Below are positions 15,466 through 28,233 of a stretch of 64,000 nucleotides of DNA, piece by piece. Each line of letters opens with the position of its first letter. The first letter of the stretch is position 1. The stretch comes from Phoenix dactylifera (taxonomy: Eukaryota; Streptophyta; Magnoliopsida; Arecales; Arecaceae): positions 6,842,745 to 6,906,744 of the forward strand of contig NC_052404.1 of the NCBI RefSeq assembly GCF_009389715.1. Direction: 5' to 3'. Position numbers and translations under genes: made by a program. Under the pieces are notes generated by a model. The model was given only the letters and a program-made list of their open reading frames with translations, was not told the DNA's origin and did no database searches.

Positions 15466-18400
15466 TCATCTCATGTGCAGCAAGAGTAGCTCTGGCTTTT
15501 CCACAAGAAGTTTCCACTCATTGCAAAATCTTGCAACAGTAGCTCCATCTACAACCCTATGATCGGCTCCAATTGTAACCTGTAAAGCACACAAATCATT
15601 ACACATATGAAACTTTAGCATCCAAAATGTAGGTTGCTTTCATTGTAGTATCTTCAAAACAAGCGAACCTATAAGTTTATTAAAAGAAACAGAAGCAAAT
15701 ATACTGAAACACAAATTTCTACCTGATCTCACAGATGTTTTAGTTAGTTAATAGCCTAAAACTGACAATATTTTCACAAGATGTTTTTTTCCCTGGGTTG
15801 GAGAGCTAGAAAGGATCAAAAACTTAGATGGAAGATGGAGATGACATGATCATATACAACGTGAGTAGTCAAAATATCATGCTTACAAGTAGTGATATCC
15901 ATGTCAAACACAAACTTAACAAATAACTGCATTGGATTATACTAATTACTGTTATCCTATAATAACTTACTTTTGGGGGAATCTGAACCTTTTGCTAGAA
16001 TGATTACCTATTACAGATGCCCTTATTTGATGGATAAGGATAAAAGTTATAGTTGAACATTATTATTAAATGTGTCCCTAACCTTGCTGCTTGTATACAA
16101 GTCAAATACGGAACGGTTGTCTCTGTAATCTGTCTATAAGCTAATAACAAATGTTCTTACATGTGAGTTTGAAGATGTTGAGGTCTCATCTTGAGTACTG
16201 CTATTATATTATGTTATCTTGCTTCTTGAGTACATATCAAATATGCATCGCATGTCTCTTACATCTCCCTTGGATAATCTGTATGAGCACACTTGCAGCA
16301 TGCACAAACACATGCACGCACATAGTTCTTACGCATGCACACACGCAAACACAGAGCTCATGCATGAATGCGCACAGCTTATGCACCTGCACATGCAGAC
16401 GTACCATAAAAACAAGCAGAGGCACATGCACACGCACAGATATCATAAAGTCCACACACATGCATGGATCATGCACCTGCACATGAAGATGTACCATACA
16501 CAAGCAGATGAACATACATAAATGCATATCATAAAGTCATAATACTCCAAACAACTTACATTAGCAACAGAAGCAGGATAAACAATTTCATCATCATCAA
16601 AGCGGGGTAGTTTTTGAATCCGTCCAATTGCAATTATGGCAACTTCAGGTAAGTTGAGCAGTGGAGAACCAAATTTGCCACCAATTGCTCCAATGTTGCT
16701 TATAGTTATTGTTCCCCCAGTAATATCTTCAGAACTCAGCTTGTTATTTGATGCCATCTGCTGTAAGCGTGATAGTTCCTTCGTAATCTGATTACACAAT
16801 TTGCATACTTGAGCATTGAGTTTTGCATGCTAGCTGACAAGATAAAAAGATTAAAGGTGTGTCTAATTTACAGCCATTATATAAAGGAAAATCAAGAATA
16901 TGTGCTGTCATGAAGAATATAAATACAATTTTAGTTTCCTGAAGTGTTGTCAAGCTGAATGTACTTGCTTACAAGCAGTACTACTCTTACCTTGACGGGC
17001 CACCAAAAGTGACATGAAATATACCTGTATCACTTCAAGATGGTTAACTCAGAAAGGAAGCATTCTGCTTTCTACAATAAACACAAAGCTGAACAGCAGT
17101 CAAGATTACCTTGAATGCAACTTGCAACTTACACTGTGCAACAGCGTTCTGCTTTATGAAAGGGTTTATGCAAACTTGCAAGACACTGGAAGAAAATAGC
17201 TATTTTCACTTCAATTGCATAATGCCACACTTTTGTGCATCCCTTACTTCAGTTTTGCAGATAAAATTTCTTATGCATAGCATGAGTTCACAAAATTCTC
17301 CAATGTTAGCGAAAAGTATTATTGCACTGACCCTTGGTGGGAAATGTTCTTCATTTTAGATAATGAAACCATTACTTCTCAAATTTATCAGATCAGAAAC
17401 TAGCACCACTGGTTTTGGGGGCCCATCTTTCATTTATGCTCTTTCAAACCCCACCCTCTCAGCTTGAGTTTTTGAGTGTTTTCACATTTATTACCCTGAC
17501 AATGTCCAATGTTGTTAATCAAATGCCACCATCAACCACCTTGTCATTCATTTTTTTCTTTCATTTTTTTTCATGGAAGATTTTCAGCAAAACAATTGCT
17601 AGATATCCAGAACTAACAAAGTATATAGAGATTGATTGTAATTTTGCTGGTCATCTTCGACATGTCAGGGCATTCTCATTACCTTATTGCTCATCTAATC
17701 TACAGTTCTTTTAACATTTTTACGAAGCCTCCAGCTATTCCTCTTCCTACCTCAATCAAAGACTTAGCTGTGCGTGATCCATAAGAAAATAAGTAAATTA
17801 AACATACACGCTAGTCATTCTATGCTTTGTGGTAACATATTTATTGTGGTGGTGTATCATTGTCATATCACTCATGCACAGATATATGCAGTTGCCCTCC
17901 ATGCTATTGTCAGCAGTATGTGTAACCACACCTTCGTAACTCTTCGAGTATCACTTGATCAACTAATACAAGATCCACTTGTAAATTGTTTATACATCAT
18001 CTGAGAGACCATTTATGGAACAGCCAGGGATGTAGAGGACTATGCTTTGATTTAAAATGAATTGAGGAATAATATGCTAGCTTAAGGTTTTCTAGAGAGG
18101 AGATAAACCTGATGCTCTTGCTCAACAAAGACCAATACTTTTATTTCTCATTTGCCTCCATGTTCATGTATTCGCTTTTTACAATTTGCAACAGGAAACT
18201 AGAAACTAGAATAGAGATATTCCAGGTACAACTAAGAACATATGGACAGCAGCATTTGGGGTAAAAATGAATTAAATTTGAAAAGCCTTCAGCAGTAATT
18301 TATGAACAATACACAACTAGTCATGAGTTATATGTGAAATTTGGTATTTTATTAAAAAGTATTCTTATGTTGAAATAGTTTGAAAAGTCTCAGGAAATGA

Positions 18401-21400
18401 TAAGTTACAAAACTATCTATTTCTTTGACATCAATAATCAGTCATGTGAAAATAATCATTACAATAATTAGCTGAACTAATTCAGTAGTATACGAAAGAG
18501 ATCAAAGGCTAAATCGCAATTGCCATGGTGAAGCGGCTTCTGAAGATCTTTCTATTCAATAACAAGCTTATCTCCAGCTAGTATAAAGTCGAACAACCCA
18601 TGTAGCATAGAAACACCATTCCGTTTATTGCATTAAATATGTCAGAAGACTCTAAAAGATAGGCCAAAATAAAATAAGTTTTCAGAAGGGAAAATTGTTT
18701 ATAGCAAGGAAAATTAGAAGAAGCTGCAGCTAACCTCCAATATAGAAAGTGATTGAACCTTCTTTATATTTGGTACGACTAAACCATAGGTAGTAGCCAT
18801 AGCAACACCAATATTGTGGCAGCCTACACAAATAACAAGTTGAAGCAATAGGCTTGATTTGAAATAACAAAGAGCTATAACACAATGACAAAAGTAATAA
18901 ATGACGTGATGCCAAAGTCTTCGTAATGGACAACCTGCCACAAGTCTGCATCAAGAAGAGATCTAGAAGCCCTCAAAAAAAGCATATGAAGCATGTTTTT
19001 GTTCATTTCTGGCTCAGCTTCGGTAGTTGAGTGCAGTCTATGAGACTACATATATACCTTTTTAAAGAGATTATTGTGAATAAAGAAACCATGTCTCCCT
19101 ATTGGGTCTGGAAATAACAAACAAAAGCAAAACTCTTGTGGAAGCATATATTGGCAAAGCGAACAGAAACTAATCCCATATGTAAGGGGGAAAAAGGAAC
19201 CCGATATGACTACATTACAGGATATAAGCTCAAATCTGAAAATGATGTCACTTAAGAGAATACATTTATAGCACCACTCATGAATGAAAGTTGTTGTATA
19301 TAGTCAAGTTACAATTCATTGTAAAATGCAGTTCACTAGCAATATTTTTAGCATACAGATATATGTAACTACTATCTAACATGTGTCTGTCCTTTTTTCT
19401 TAACTTTTGAGAACGTGGGATCTTATAAGTGTCGTATTACAGATAACATAGGTGTAACTGAATTGTTTGACATTACCTGTCAGAAAGATAATACAAAGAA
19501 CTTAGACCTAGTTTGCTTAATATCTTAATGTACAGTCATGCTTTCAGCTATTCATTTTTCAAGGATATTTCTATGAAGATAATGTTTGTAGGATATTAGC
19601 TCAATGATATTTTTATGTATTTGATAGAAAAAGAATATACTGCATGAATAGGCTGCAACATATATACCTGCTTTATATCTATGTTGAAATGTAAACTATG
19701 CACATCATTGTCAAATATCATCTACTGGAAATACTATACACACCAATGGCAGCACACATAATTCCATGCACCAGCATGGTATCTCTTATTTGTCCAAGAA
19801 AGATATGCATAAGTATGGACACAGACTGGCATAAAATCAAATATATAATAGAGTGTTAACTGCAACAGGAGAATGGCTGCATACCTTTCAGGATGACCTC
19901 AGTAGTTGCCTCATTGAAGGAGCTATTTAACAGGGGATATTTACTCAACGCCATTGAAAGAGACTTTATGAAAAATGGAAGAAAGGTGTGTTTCACATTT
20001 GGAGCTGTGTTTTCATTCTGAAAGGCTGCTTTAAGTTCTATAAGAGCATCACAATTTATTTCTTCTAGATAATGAAAATGTGGGACTTTGGCAGACATGG
20101 TCATAGATTTAACCATAGACCTCTGAAATCCCCTGAAACATAAAAATGCTATCCTCATTGATTTTGATGGATGAGGATTCCAATATTTATAGAGTTAAAA
20201 TATTGATTAGATATAAAACACAACTTAAAGATAATTCAAGAGTGCTGAAATAGCTTGTCCTCTTGAGAAGAAAGATATGCAAACATAACAGCACATTGAA
20301 AAGGAACATGACAAACTCTATAAATATAATCTCTTGACACAATCTTTAGTAATCCAAGTTTATGGTTTAGTTGCCAGGATCGAGAGTGGGTGCAGGTGCA
20401 ACAATACAAGAGATCACCTAATAGGAATTATTGACTCAAAAGGATTCATAAAGTTGATATAAATAACTAGGTTTTTGCACAATGCTTGATTGTGCCATAG
20501 ATAATATGCACAGAATGTAATGGGAGTTTGTTTAACCAGCTGTGAAATGACCAATAAAACTTTTTTATTTTATTCTCATGCAATAGGGGAAAAAAAGGCA
20601 TTTTAATCATTTGATTGGTGGTAAAGTAAACAAATTCCAAAAAAAGCAAATAGGGCAAATCAATCCTTAAATCACCAATGAAAATGAATATACACCAATT
20701 GACTTTTTCAAATTTTATTGGAGTAAAGCTATAGGGGATGTATTGGTTGTTCACAGGCATATCAAGACATCCTCAATCCACCATCTATTATAATCCTAAC
20801 CATATCAAGTATGCCATTAGCTACAACTTTGTGAACAACCTTTCTCACTATTTTTGATTATATGAATCCATCTTAAATATTGGAGAATCTGTTGTTTGAC
20901 AACCCATTTCTTTCATGTTGCAACCTCACTGTAAAGCATGATCCTTAGACTCCAGCTGGAATTCCTCTCTTGAGCAGACACCTTGCCGTCATTCCCATAA
21001 CCTTGATGGAGCTCTCTCAGACCTTCAACATCAGATTCTCTATCTGGATTTAATTTACAAGGTGCAACATATGCAAGAATTGAGAGAGCTACACCAGAAC
21101 CCTATGCCAGGATCTGTGCCAAAATCCTATGAGGGCAAAAAAAGAATGGTACACCATCTAAGTTAAGAATCCACATAGTTAACCATGATTAAGATGACCA
21201 AAATGCCGAATGCTTAGGAGGTTCTTTTTTATGCATTAAATTATTAGGGAACAAGAGGTTTTTAATGAAAAGAACTGTAGTTTGCATGTGAGGACAGAAA
21301 TTGAGCATTCACCCTGTTGATTATGATTTACACATCTTAAAACACATAAACCAAGTTGTAGCGGGTTACAAATATTTTTCAAGCTATATATCACATGTCA

Positions 21401-24400
21401 TCACGTTGTTTGAAACCACTAAGTTTATAACCATGCTAAGTAAGAAATGTCTAAAATGTGTGGATTTTGCGTTTTTGTTTTTGTATATTATGATTAACAA
21501 AGTAATGTTCAATTTAGATGCCAATATGTATTTTTCATCTATTGCATATGCATTCATAAAATATTGGTAGAATAGTGGCTCATCAGACAGAGTCAAAATC
21601 ACATATATCTCCATGTTAAGATTACTTTGAGCATTACCTCACAAAATCAGCTATAGTTACCTGAGAGGAATTGTCGTATCTTCATAGCATTTTTCATCTA
21701 GCATGTGCATGTGAAATGCCTTCCCTTCTTTCAACAGCCCAGGTTCACCAACATTGACTTGTGAAAGGGAAGGTCGTTCTTCCTGAATACCCTTGCTAGC
21801 AGCATAGTTTAAGACATCTTCTTTCAAAACCCTTCCATCTATTCCTGTTCCTTGAATATCATTTATGTTTAGACCATACTGCTTTGCAAGATGCCTAACA
21901 AAAGGTGTAGACAGAACTCCCTTAAAATCCTCCCCTTTTCTCGATGATCTTTGAGAATCTGATTCACATAGGTCAGAATTTAGTGATGTTGCATCCTCAT
22001 GACACTCAGATGTAAGAGGACTCTGAGCATCTTCCGCAATTATCTTCAATAAAGTTTCACCAACCTGCAAATGGAATTCTATAACTCACATAGATGACAG
22101 GGTTTCTTTGTACTTGAAGCAATCATATATCATTAGAAATAAGGGGAAAGGAAAATTGCATTTGCTTCAGATTCTGTGACAGGACAAAGTAGCAATGCAT
22201 AAACATGCCAGCATTTGTCTACATATAACCAGTTATAAATGCATTTTACCAGGAAACATCATCTAAGACAATTTTCAAGTCAATGCTGTATGAATGAACT
22301 TAGATGAAATTAAATACTAGTACAGAATGAAAACCTCCCTTTTTTGATGAAAGAGTTGTACTGAATGACAAATTACAAATTTGAGAAGACTTGCTCTCTT
22401 ATGAGCATAATCTTACGTGCATAATCTTATGTAAATCATTGATTGTGTTTTGGTTATGAATTTGTTCCAAGGGTTCACTGTGACAGCATATAAATTTCAG
22501 AAACTTGACATTGTAGAAGCTTGAGAAAAGTTTGTGTTAAAATCCTAAGCTATTTTACTAAGCCTAAAAGAACCAGCCCACTGATCTTCAAATCAATGAC
22601 ATCTCATCATTCAAGAGGTCAGTAGTCATATTCCAAATGGATAGAAGTCTCGACTTCAACTAAAGGAGTCAACTATGAGGCCTAATAAATGAAAAGGATT
22701 TAAATTGTTCAAAATAAGGAATCCAATGTAGGAGCAAAAGCTCCCCTGAACACGAGATCTGATGCCACTCTACCTTGACTATATCACCAGGAACAAAAAG
22801 AATCTGAAGGATTTTTCCTTTATAGCGGCTTGTGATTTCAATGGTTGCTTTGTCGCTCTGTACTTCACAAAGCGGTTGAAATTCTTCTACCTCCTCACCC
22901 TGACAAGAAAAATATTAATCAATTGTCAGCTATAATAACAACATCTAGATGGTTAGATATATAGTTAATTAGATGACAGCATTGAAACTGAAAATATGCC
23001 ATCCACCTCCTAGTCATGGTATGGCCAAAGCAAATTACAGCAATTGAAGAATCTGGATGCATGCAGTTCGCCTAAAACAAATTAGAACCAAAATTTATTA
23101 AGAAATAAAAGATATATCTACACATTAAGGCTTTGTTTGGTTTGGAATAAGAAAAAGGGGGTAGCAAAAGTTATGCCACAAGTTATTCAAATTTTTGTTT
23201 GGTTACAATTTTTAGAACAACTTTTTATAAGTTTTTTGGTCCAAAAAAAGTAAAAATTAAGTATAAATATACTTATAGACTAAAGAATAACTTATGACAG
23301 CTCTCCCATGGTATAAATAAGACTACCATAAGCAAGTTTGACCAGCATAATTATTCCTAGGTTATGCTTGTTTCCCAAAAGCTGTTTGGCAAGTATAAGG
23401 CTTATTCCAAGCCTTATATCTGCTTCATGCCAAGCCAAGCATTGTCTAATAGCGAAACAGCAACCGTATGTTCAGTATTTGAATATGTTAGTTCGAGTCC
23501 ATGCCATGTCACATCTCAAGTATAGGCTCTCCACAGATGCCTTTGAGCCTCTTGGTTTGGGTTCTACAAAGTGATGCAAACACAGTAGAAGAAAGCCTAG
23601 AGGTTTGTGCCTTGTGACTTGTCTTTTTACAGGAGGCAGATCCACCAGCTGGCTACGTAGTTTCACTAACAATGAAAGAGGAGGGATTGTCCTACTTATT
23701 TTTGCAAGATGTACGTGAATTATCCAATGTCAACCTTAATTATGATATATCACCGCATCCTTCAAAATTTGCCTAGAAAATATGATATCAAAATGCTAGA
23801 TGCTTACAGAATTTGCTAAATTGACCAAATCCATATCCTTTAGCTGGCTTTTTTACATGATTTTTCCTTATTTTATACATATTTGTTTTGTATTGAAGAG
23901 ATCCTGTGAAACTTATACCTTATGGCTCAAGGGCTAAAACTCACCTCCTTAAGACCCTAGCCACTTCTTTAACATTACACATGCTACTTCAAAAACATTT
24001 ACATCATTATGTGTGTAAATATCAGATATTAGTACATTACAAAATAAAGACCTTTATCTAAAGTCAAAATGAAATGTTCATTTACAACATAGCAGTTTGT
24101 TGGAATTTTGGCTGAAATGTGGTGAAAGTTAACAACCATGAAAATTCTCAATGTTTTACCCTTAAATTTTGTAATGCACTTCTTTTTGAAAGAATTCATT
24201 AAAATTATGAGATTATATCAAAGAGATTTGTGCTGTCACATGTTTTTGTATAAATGTAAATATTCACAACAAGTATTGACACCAGAAAATTGTATGAGAG
24301 CAAAACTACCTAACACATGATGCTTATCCAAAGAGGCTTGCACGCTCTTCTCATCTATCATAGTTCTTCTTTACAAGACCCAATTCCATGTCCCTTCTGA

Positions 24401-25671
24401 TCTTTTATAATATCTCATGGTTGAAAAGTACCAACATCTTCTTGATTCAGAAAAAGCTTTTCTAAATACATTTCCATTCAAACAAATACAGATGAACACT
24501 TCAATAGACATGACTGGGAAAAATGATTGCTTGTCCAACGCTTTATAACATAGTGCTCATGTAGAAGCACAAAGAGAATTATTGGGCCAAAATTAGTTCA
24601 CGGCATCCTGTACAGTGAGTGAGTGACTCAAGGAGCGCCCAAATTGGTCAAACTGTTGTTAGGGAATGCATAGAAAGCACAGAATTCCTGCAGGTCAACA
24701 CTCCAAGTTGGGTAATCATTTGGACTTACCAACAGTTCCAAACTTTTATATTTAAAATCTGAATTTTGAATTGATTATATGTTAGTCCTCAAGACTGACC
24801 ACTTAGATGGGTAGGCATTTCAAGCTGAATTCAAGTTAAGGTGCTCTAAGTGGGAAATTATGTGTGGAATGGGGAATACATATTGGAGTGCCATGCACCG
24901 AACAAACTGTTGCTTTCTTACTAGGTGTCTGATCAACGCAGCAACTGCTTACCCAAATCACGAATCAGAACTCCTACTGAATTACCATATCTCCGTCCTA
25001 AATGACTCCCCATATTGTTTTCTTTCCAAGATTTTAACTTTATAAAAGTTTCATAAACACCATAACAATAGAAATCCAATTCACGCAAGAGTCCACTGCT
25101 ACCTTCTACTATGCATCCCTCTAAGATTAAATGGGCCTCTATAGTTATAGCAAGTGGAAGCAAATTTGAACGAATTGAAGCAAACGCAAGAAAAAACACC
25201 GATCTCACCTCTTTGACGAACCATTTGAGTAGTTCGCACTCGGCAATACCTTCCCCGGTCTGCGCCAGAGGCACCTCCACCACTTCTCCCGTGGGGGCAT
25301 CGACCCAAGCCTGAGTCGTCAAGCACCGATTCCTTGTTGCAGTATACGAGCCCTCAAACTACGCATCCAAAAAAAAAATCAAAAAAAGAAACCCAAAACA
25401 GAGATCGCCCATCAAAAAACGAAACCATCTTGGGGGAAATCAAAGGAAGAAAAAGAGGAGAGTGGAATTGCTCACTAACGAGAGAGTACAAAGAGGAGGA
25501 AGCCAACGTCCGATCGGCGCGGAGAAGCGGCGAGAGGGGGAGGAGAGAAGAGAGCCCCGAGAGCGGCGGAGGGGCCGATTCCGGGGACGGCCGCGGGGAT
25601 TGGATCGCGGCGAGCGGAAGAGGAGGCCGAGGGCGGGCGTAGCGGCAGAGGCGCCTGAGAGCCATTACCAT
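15466..25671 (-). CDS. BCE2: Branched-chain 2-oxo acid dehydrogenase E2 (dihydrolipoamide acyltransferase), mitochondrial, 8 exons
   Basis: E2 core of the mitochondrial complex that degrades Leu, Ile and Val; it moves the acyl group from E1 to CoA through a lipoyl arm. Minus-strand exons: 25671-25480, 25352-25209, 22899-22774, 22064-21661, 20132-19885, 18823-18735, 16787-16560, 15579-15466, about 514 aa. Order: Arg/Ser/Pro-rich transit-peptide-like N-terminus without acidic residues in the first 30; lipoyl domain with [11 protein letters not shown] (lipoyl Lys129); E3-binding domain [25 protein letters not shown] (about 206-241); acyltransferase domain from [13 protein letters not shown], including [16 protein letters not shown] and [20 protein letters not shown], with catalytic [10 protein letters not shown] (His484, Asp488). 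It follows the Arabidopsis protein closely in these blocks. Uncertain points are the exon 1/2 splice (two in-frame acceptors) and the choice between ATG 25671 and ATG 25665. Confidence 0.95.
16381..16540. repeat. 90-bp imperfect tandem duplication in a CA/TGCA-rich intron stretch
   Basis: ATGCACCTGCACATG begins at 16381 and again at 16471. Both copies continue through GTACCATA, AAGCAGA and ATATCATAAAGTC. The duplication lies in the intron just downstream of E2 exon 7, in a wider ACACATGCAC-rich tract starting near 16295. Confidence 0.75.
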
Positions 25672-26109
25672 TGAGAAGGAAGTGGGCGAGTTGGGGTTAA
25701 AATCTCTCTCCCACTCCCACCTTTCTGTCCGAGTTGGCGATAGAAGAAACAGAAGCCGAGAGCCGGGCCTCCAGAAGATGGGAGCTATTGAAGGATGAAG
25801 GTGAAGCTACAACTTTGATTAAACTTGTAATATGGCCTTCGCATGGAGGGTAAAGATGACCGAGCACAGAAGTACCGCCCTAAACTAGTTTTATATATGT
25901 ATATATTGCACGGCTCCACCGCATGTGGTCCCCACACAGGAAGGGCCAGCTCGGACGTGGATAAAGCACGGTGACGTCAGAACTTTGTGTCTTCGGTATC
26001 GCGTTCCATTGAACTTCTCTCTCGAGTACTTATCCTAACTTCCATTCATGCATATTGGCTTTAAATAACGCCGTTATAACCGTTACAATACAATAATTAT
26101 AAGGTGGCT

Positions 26110-26640
26110 GCTCCCACCATGGAGGGTGGTGATGGCTTCGAAGCCGATCACTCCCAAAATGATGCCGGAAAGAGGCTCGGACCTTCGCTTTGATATCATA
26201 TCCGACCTAAAAAAAAATAAAGACAGAAAAGTGTTCTCGTTGAAAAATATCTTCTAATACTTAAGTCAAACAAACTATTAAAAAACAATGAAGATATCGG
26301 AAGAGCGACAGCATAAGAGTGTAAAAGAGGTTCAAGAGTACTGCCGTGGTGGACCTCCACGAATGGTTTATATAAGTAAGGGTCGGTGTTCGTCGTAGAA
26401 GAATTGGGACGTACACATCGGCTATTTTTAGTAATCGATCGTATCCCGAAGATTACGCACGAACGTTTTATCTGTGCATCTTACTCTTTGTATTCACGAT
26501 CATGACCATCCATTCCAAAAGAATTTAAAATTTGAACAACTCTCCACACGCCTCTAAAGCCTCTGAGTCGGCCACATGGTAGATTTTAACTGGCTAGTCC
26601 GAGGCTTCGTGATAAGCTCTCATTGGTCAGTCTGTCACAT
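26110..26640 (-). repeat. Possible decayed Copia-type LTR junction
   Basis: On the minus strand TGATATCAAAGC (about 26189-26200) matches the initiator-Met primer-binding site TGGTATCAGAGC except for two G-to-A changes, as cytosine deamination produces. The sequence to its right lacks coding potential and could be an old LTR, but I could not fix its ends. Confidence 0.3.
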
Positions 26641-27187
26641 CGATTTGGTCAGTTCTCAGACATACCAACCACCTTTTATTATATTAGAGATAAATAATAT
26701 AAAAAATAGAATGATCATTAGTTTCTCTGTTTATTTTTCAAATCATCATAACATAAATAATGAGTTAATGATGGTTATTTTTACTTCATACTTTTTAAAT
26801 AAAATATTATTTTTCAAATTTTATGTTTTCTCAAAATTTCTCCAAAATAATTATACAATGCAAATAAATATTATGTATCTAATAAGAAAATAAAAGAAAA
26901 GATAACACGATTAAAACTTTAAAAAGTTACCTATTAAGATAAATAATAGGTATGTTATAATGGATAACTAGCATATAGCTTGCGTAATATTCAAGTACAG
27001 TTTTTTCTATTTTTTCAACTATTCTAAAATATAATATGGCAATATAATAAATTATAATAAAAAAAATTTATAGCATTTTTTTTGGCACATCAAGCAATAA
27101 ACTTTAATAAGAGCCGAACATGTCTTTAACAGTGCCATTAATATTAACATCCACATAATAAATAAAAAGTTCACCACAAGTTAGTTA

Positions 27188-27199
27188 CGCGCGCGCGCG

Positions 27200-27262
<63 letters not shown>
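27188..27262. repeat. Compound (CG)n-(AT)n microsatellite
   Basis: A run of about six CG dinucleotides (27188-27200) is followed, after ACA-type bases, by about thirty AT dinucleotides (27203-27262). Confidence 0.95.
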
Positions 27263-27265
<3 letters not shown>

Positions 27266-28233
27266 ATAATAGATATATTATTTAAATTCTTTTACTCTTT
27301 TATGCATCAAATTAAAGAGTGGCACGAAAATTGATCTACAACATACTCATCTCTCCTCTCATACACAGCATTACACCCCACAGAAAAATTGTGCCTGGAG
27401 ATGCGTTTGCAAAGTGGCTTTGCCCAAATTTGTGGCTATGTTACAAAGAGGCTTGCCATCCCTCGCTGAAGGGCTTTAGCAAGTTCTGATAAGCTGGCCT
27501 TACCATAAAGCCACAGCATACAAAAGAGTAGTCTTACGGAATTGGAACAGGGAGTCTCTGATTGCTTCTTGTACACCATGATCAACATCCTCTGCACCCC
27601 CTATTGCCTCTCTCTGGCTCCTCTCCTCAGCCTAACAGGCATTTTAGGCATACTTGGATTATTATCTAAGAAAATTAAATGAGACATCATTAATTCTCCA
27701 CTAAGATTAACCTTGAAGTTGTGTTACTTTTCTCAACTGGTTTCCACAAAAGAACTACACATTCTGATCCAGTCATACCACAAATGGTAGCAAGAGTATT
27801 TTTCTAAAGAGCGTATAGCATTTTTCCAAGAAATCCAAGAAGCATAGGTTATATTTGATATAATAAAAAGTAAAATACATAGAAGACTCAAAAGTAAAAT
27901 GTCTATAAGCTACATGCCCCATGCATTGATAAAAATAACCTTAAAACATGATAAATATTGTACAACACAGCACCCTCTGAATTATAACAAAACCGAAAAA
28001 TTTAGAAGCCATATTTAATCTTGTGGTGGTGGCTCCTTGAAGCAGCTCTCAAACTTCAAGTTCCTCGCTCATCAAACCCCTTCCTCTACAGGGATAATTC
28101 CTTCGTCCACCCAAATCCACATATTATAAATTATTCTTCCTATTGCTAGAAAATCAGAAAAAATGGCCTTCACATAATTTATCTCCAAAAATCTCTTCTG
28201 AAGGCATTCTAACTTGTCCTCAGTGCACATTAC

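Larger units (their letters stand above)
25672..28233. other. Spacer between the E2 gene and the MCTS1-type gene
   Basis: Holds the leader and promoter of the minus-strand E2 gene, a possible decayed LTR (listed separately), a (CG)n-(AT)n microsatellite, and at its right end the 3' UTR of the MCTS1-type gene. I see no further coding exon. Confidence 0.5.

Noticed and set aside
23127..23450. Possible MITE with GGCTTTGTTTGGTTTGG left end in an E2 intron
   Set aside because: A loosely matching right end (CTTATTCCAAGCC) exists, but the ends cannot be fixed and no duplication is clear.
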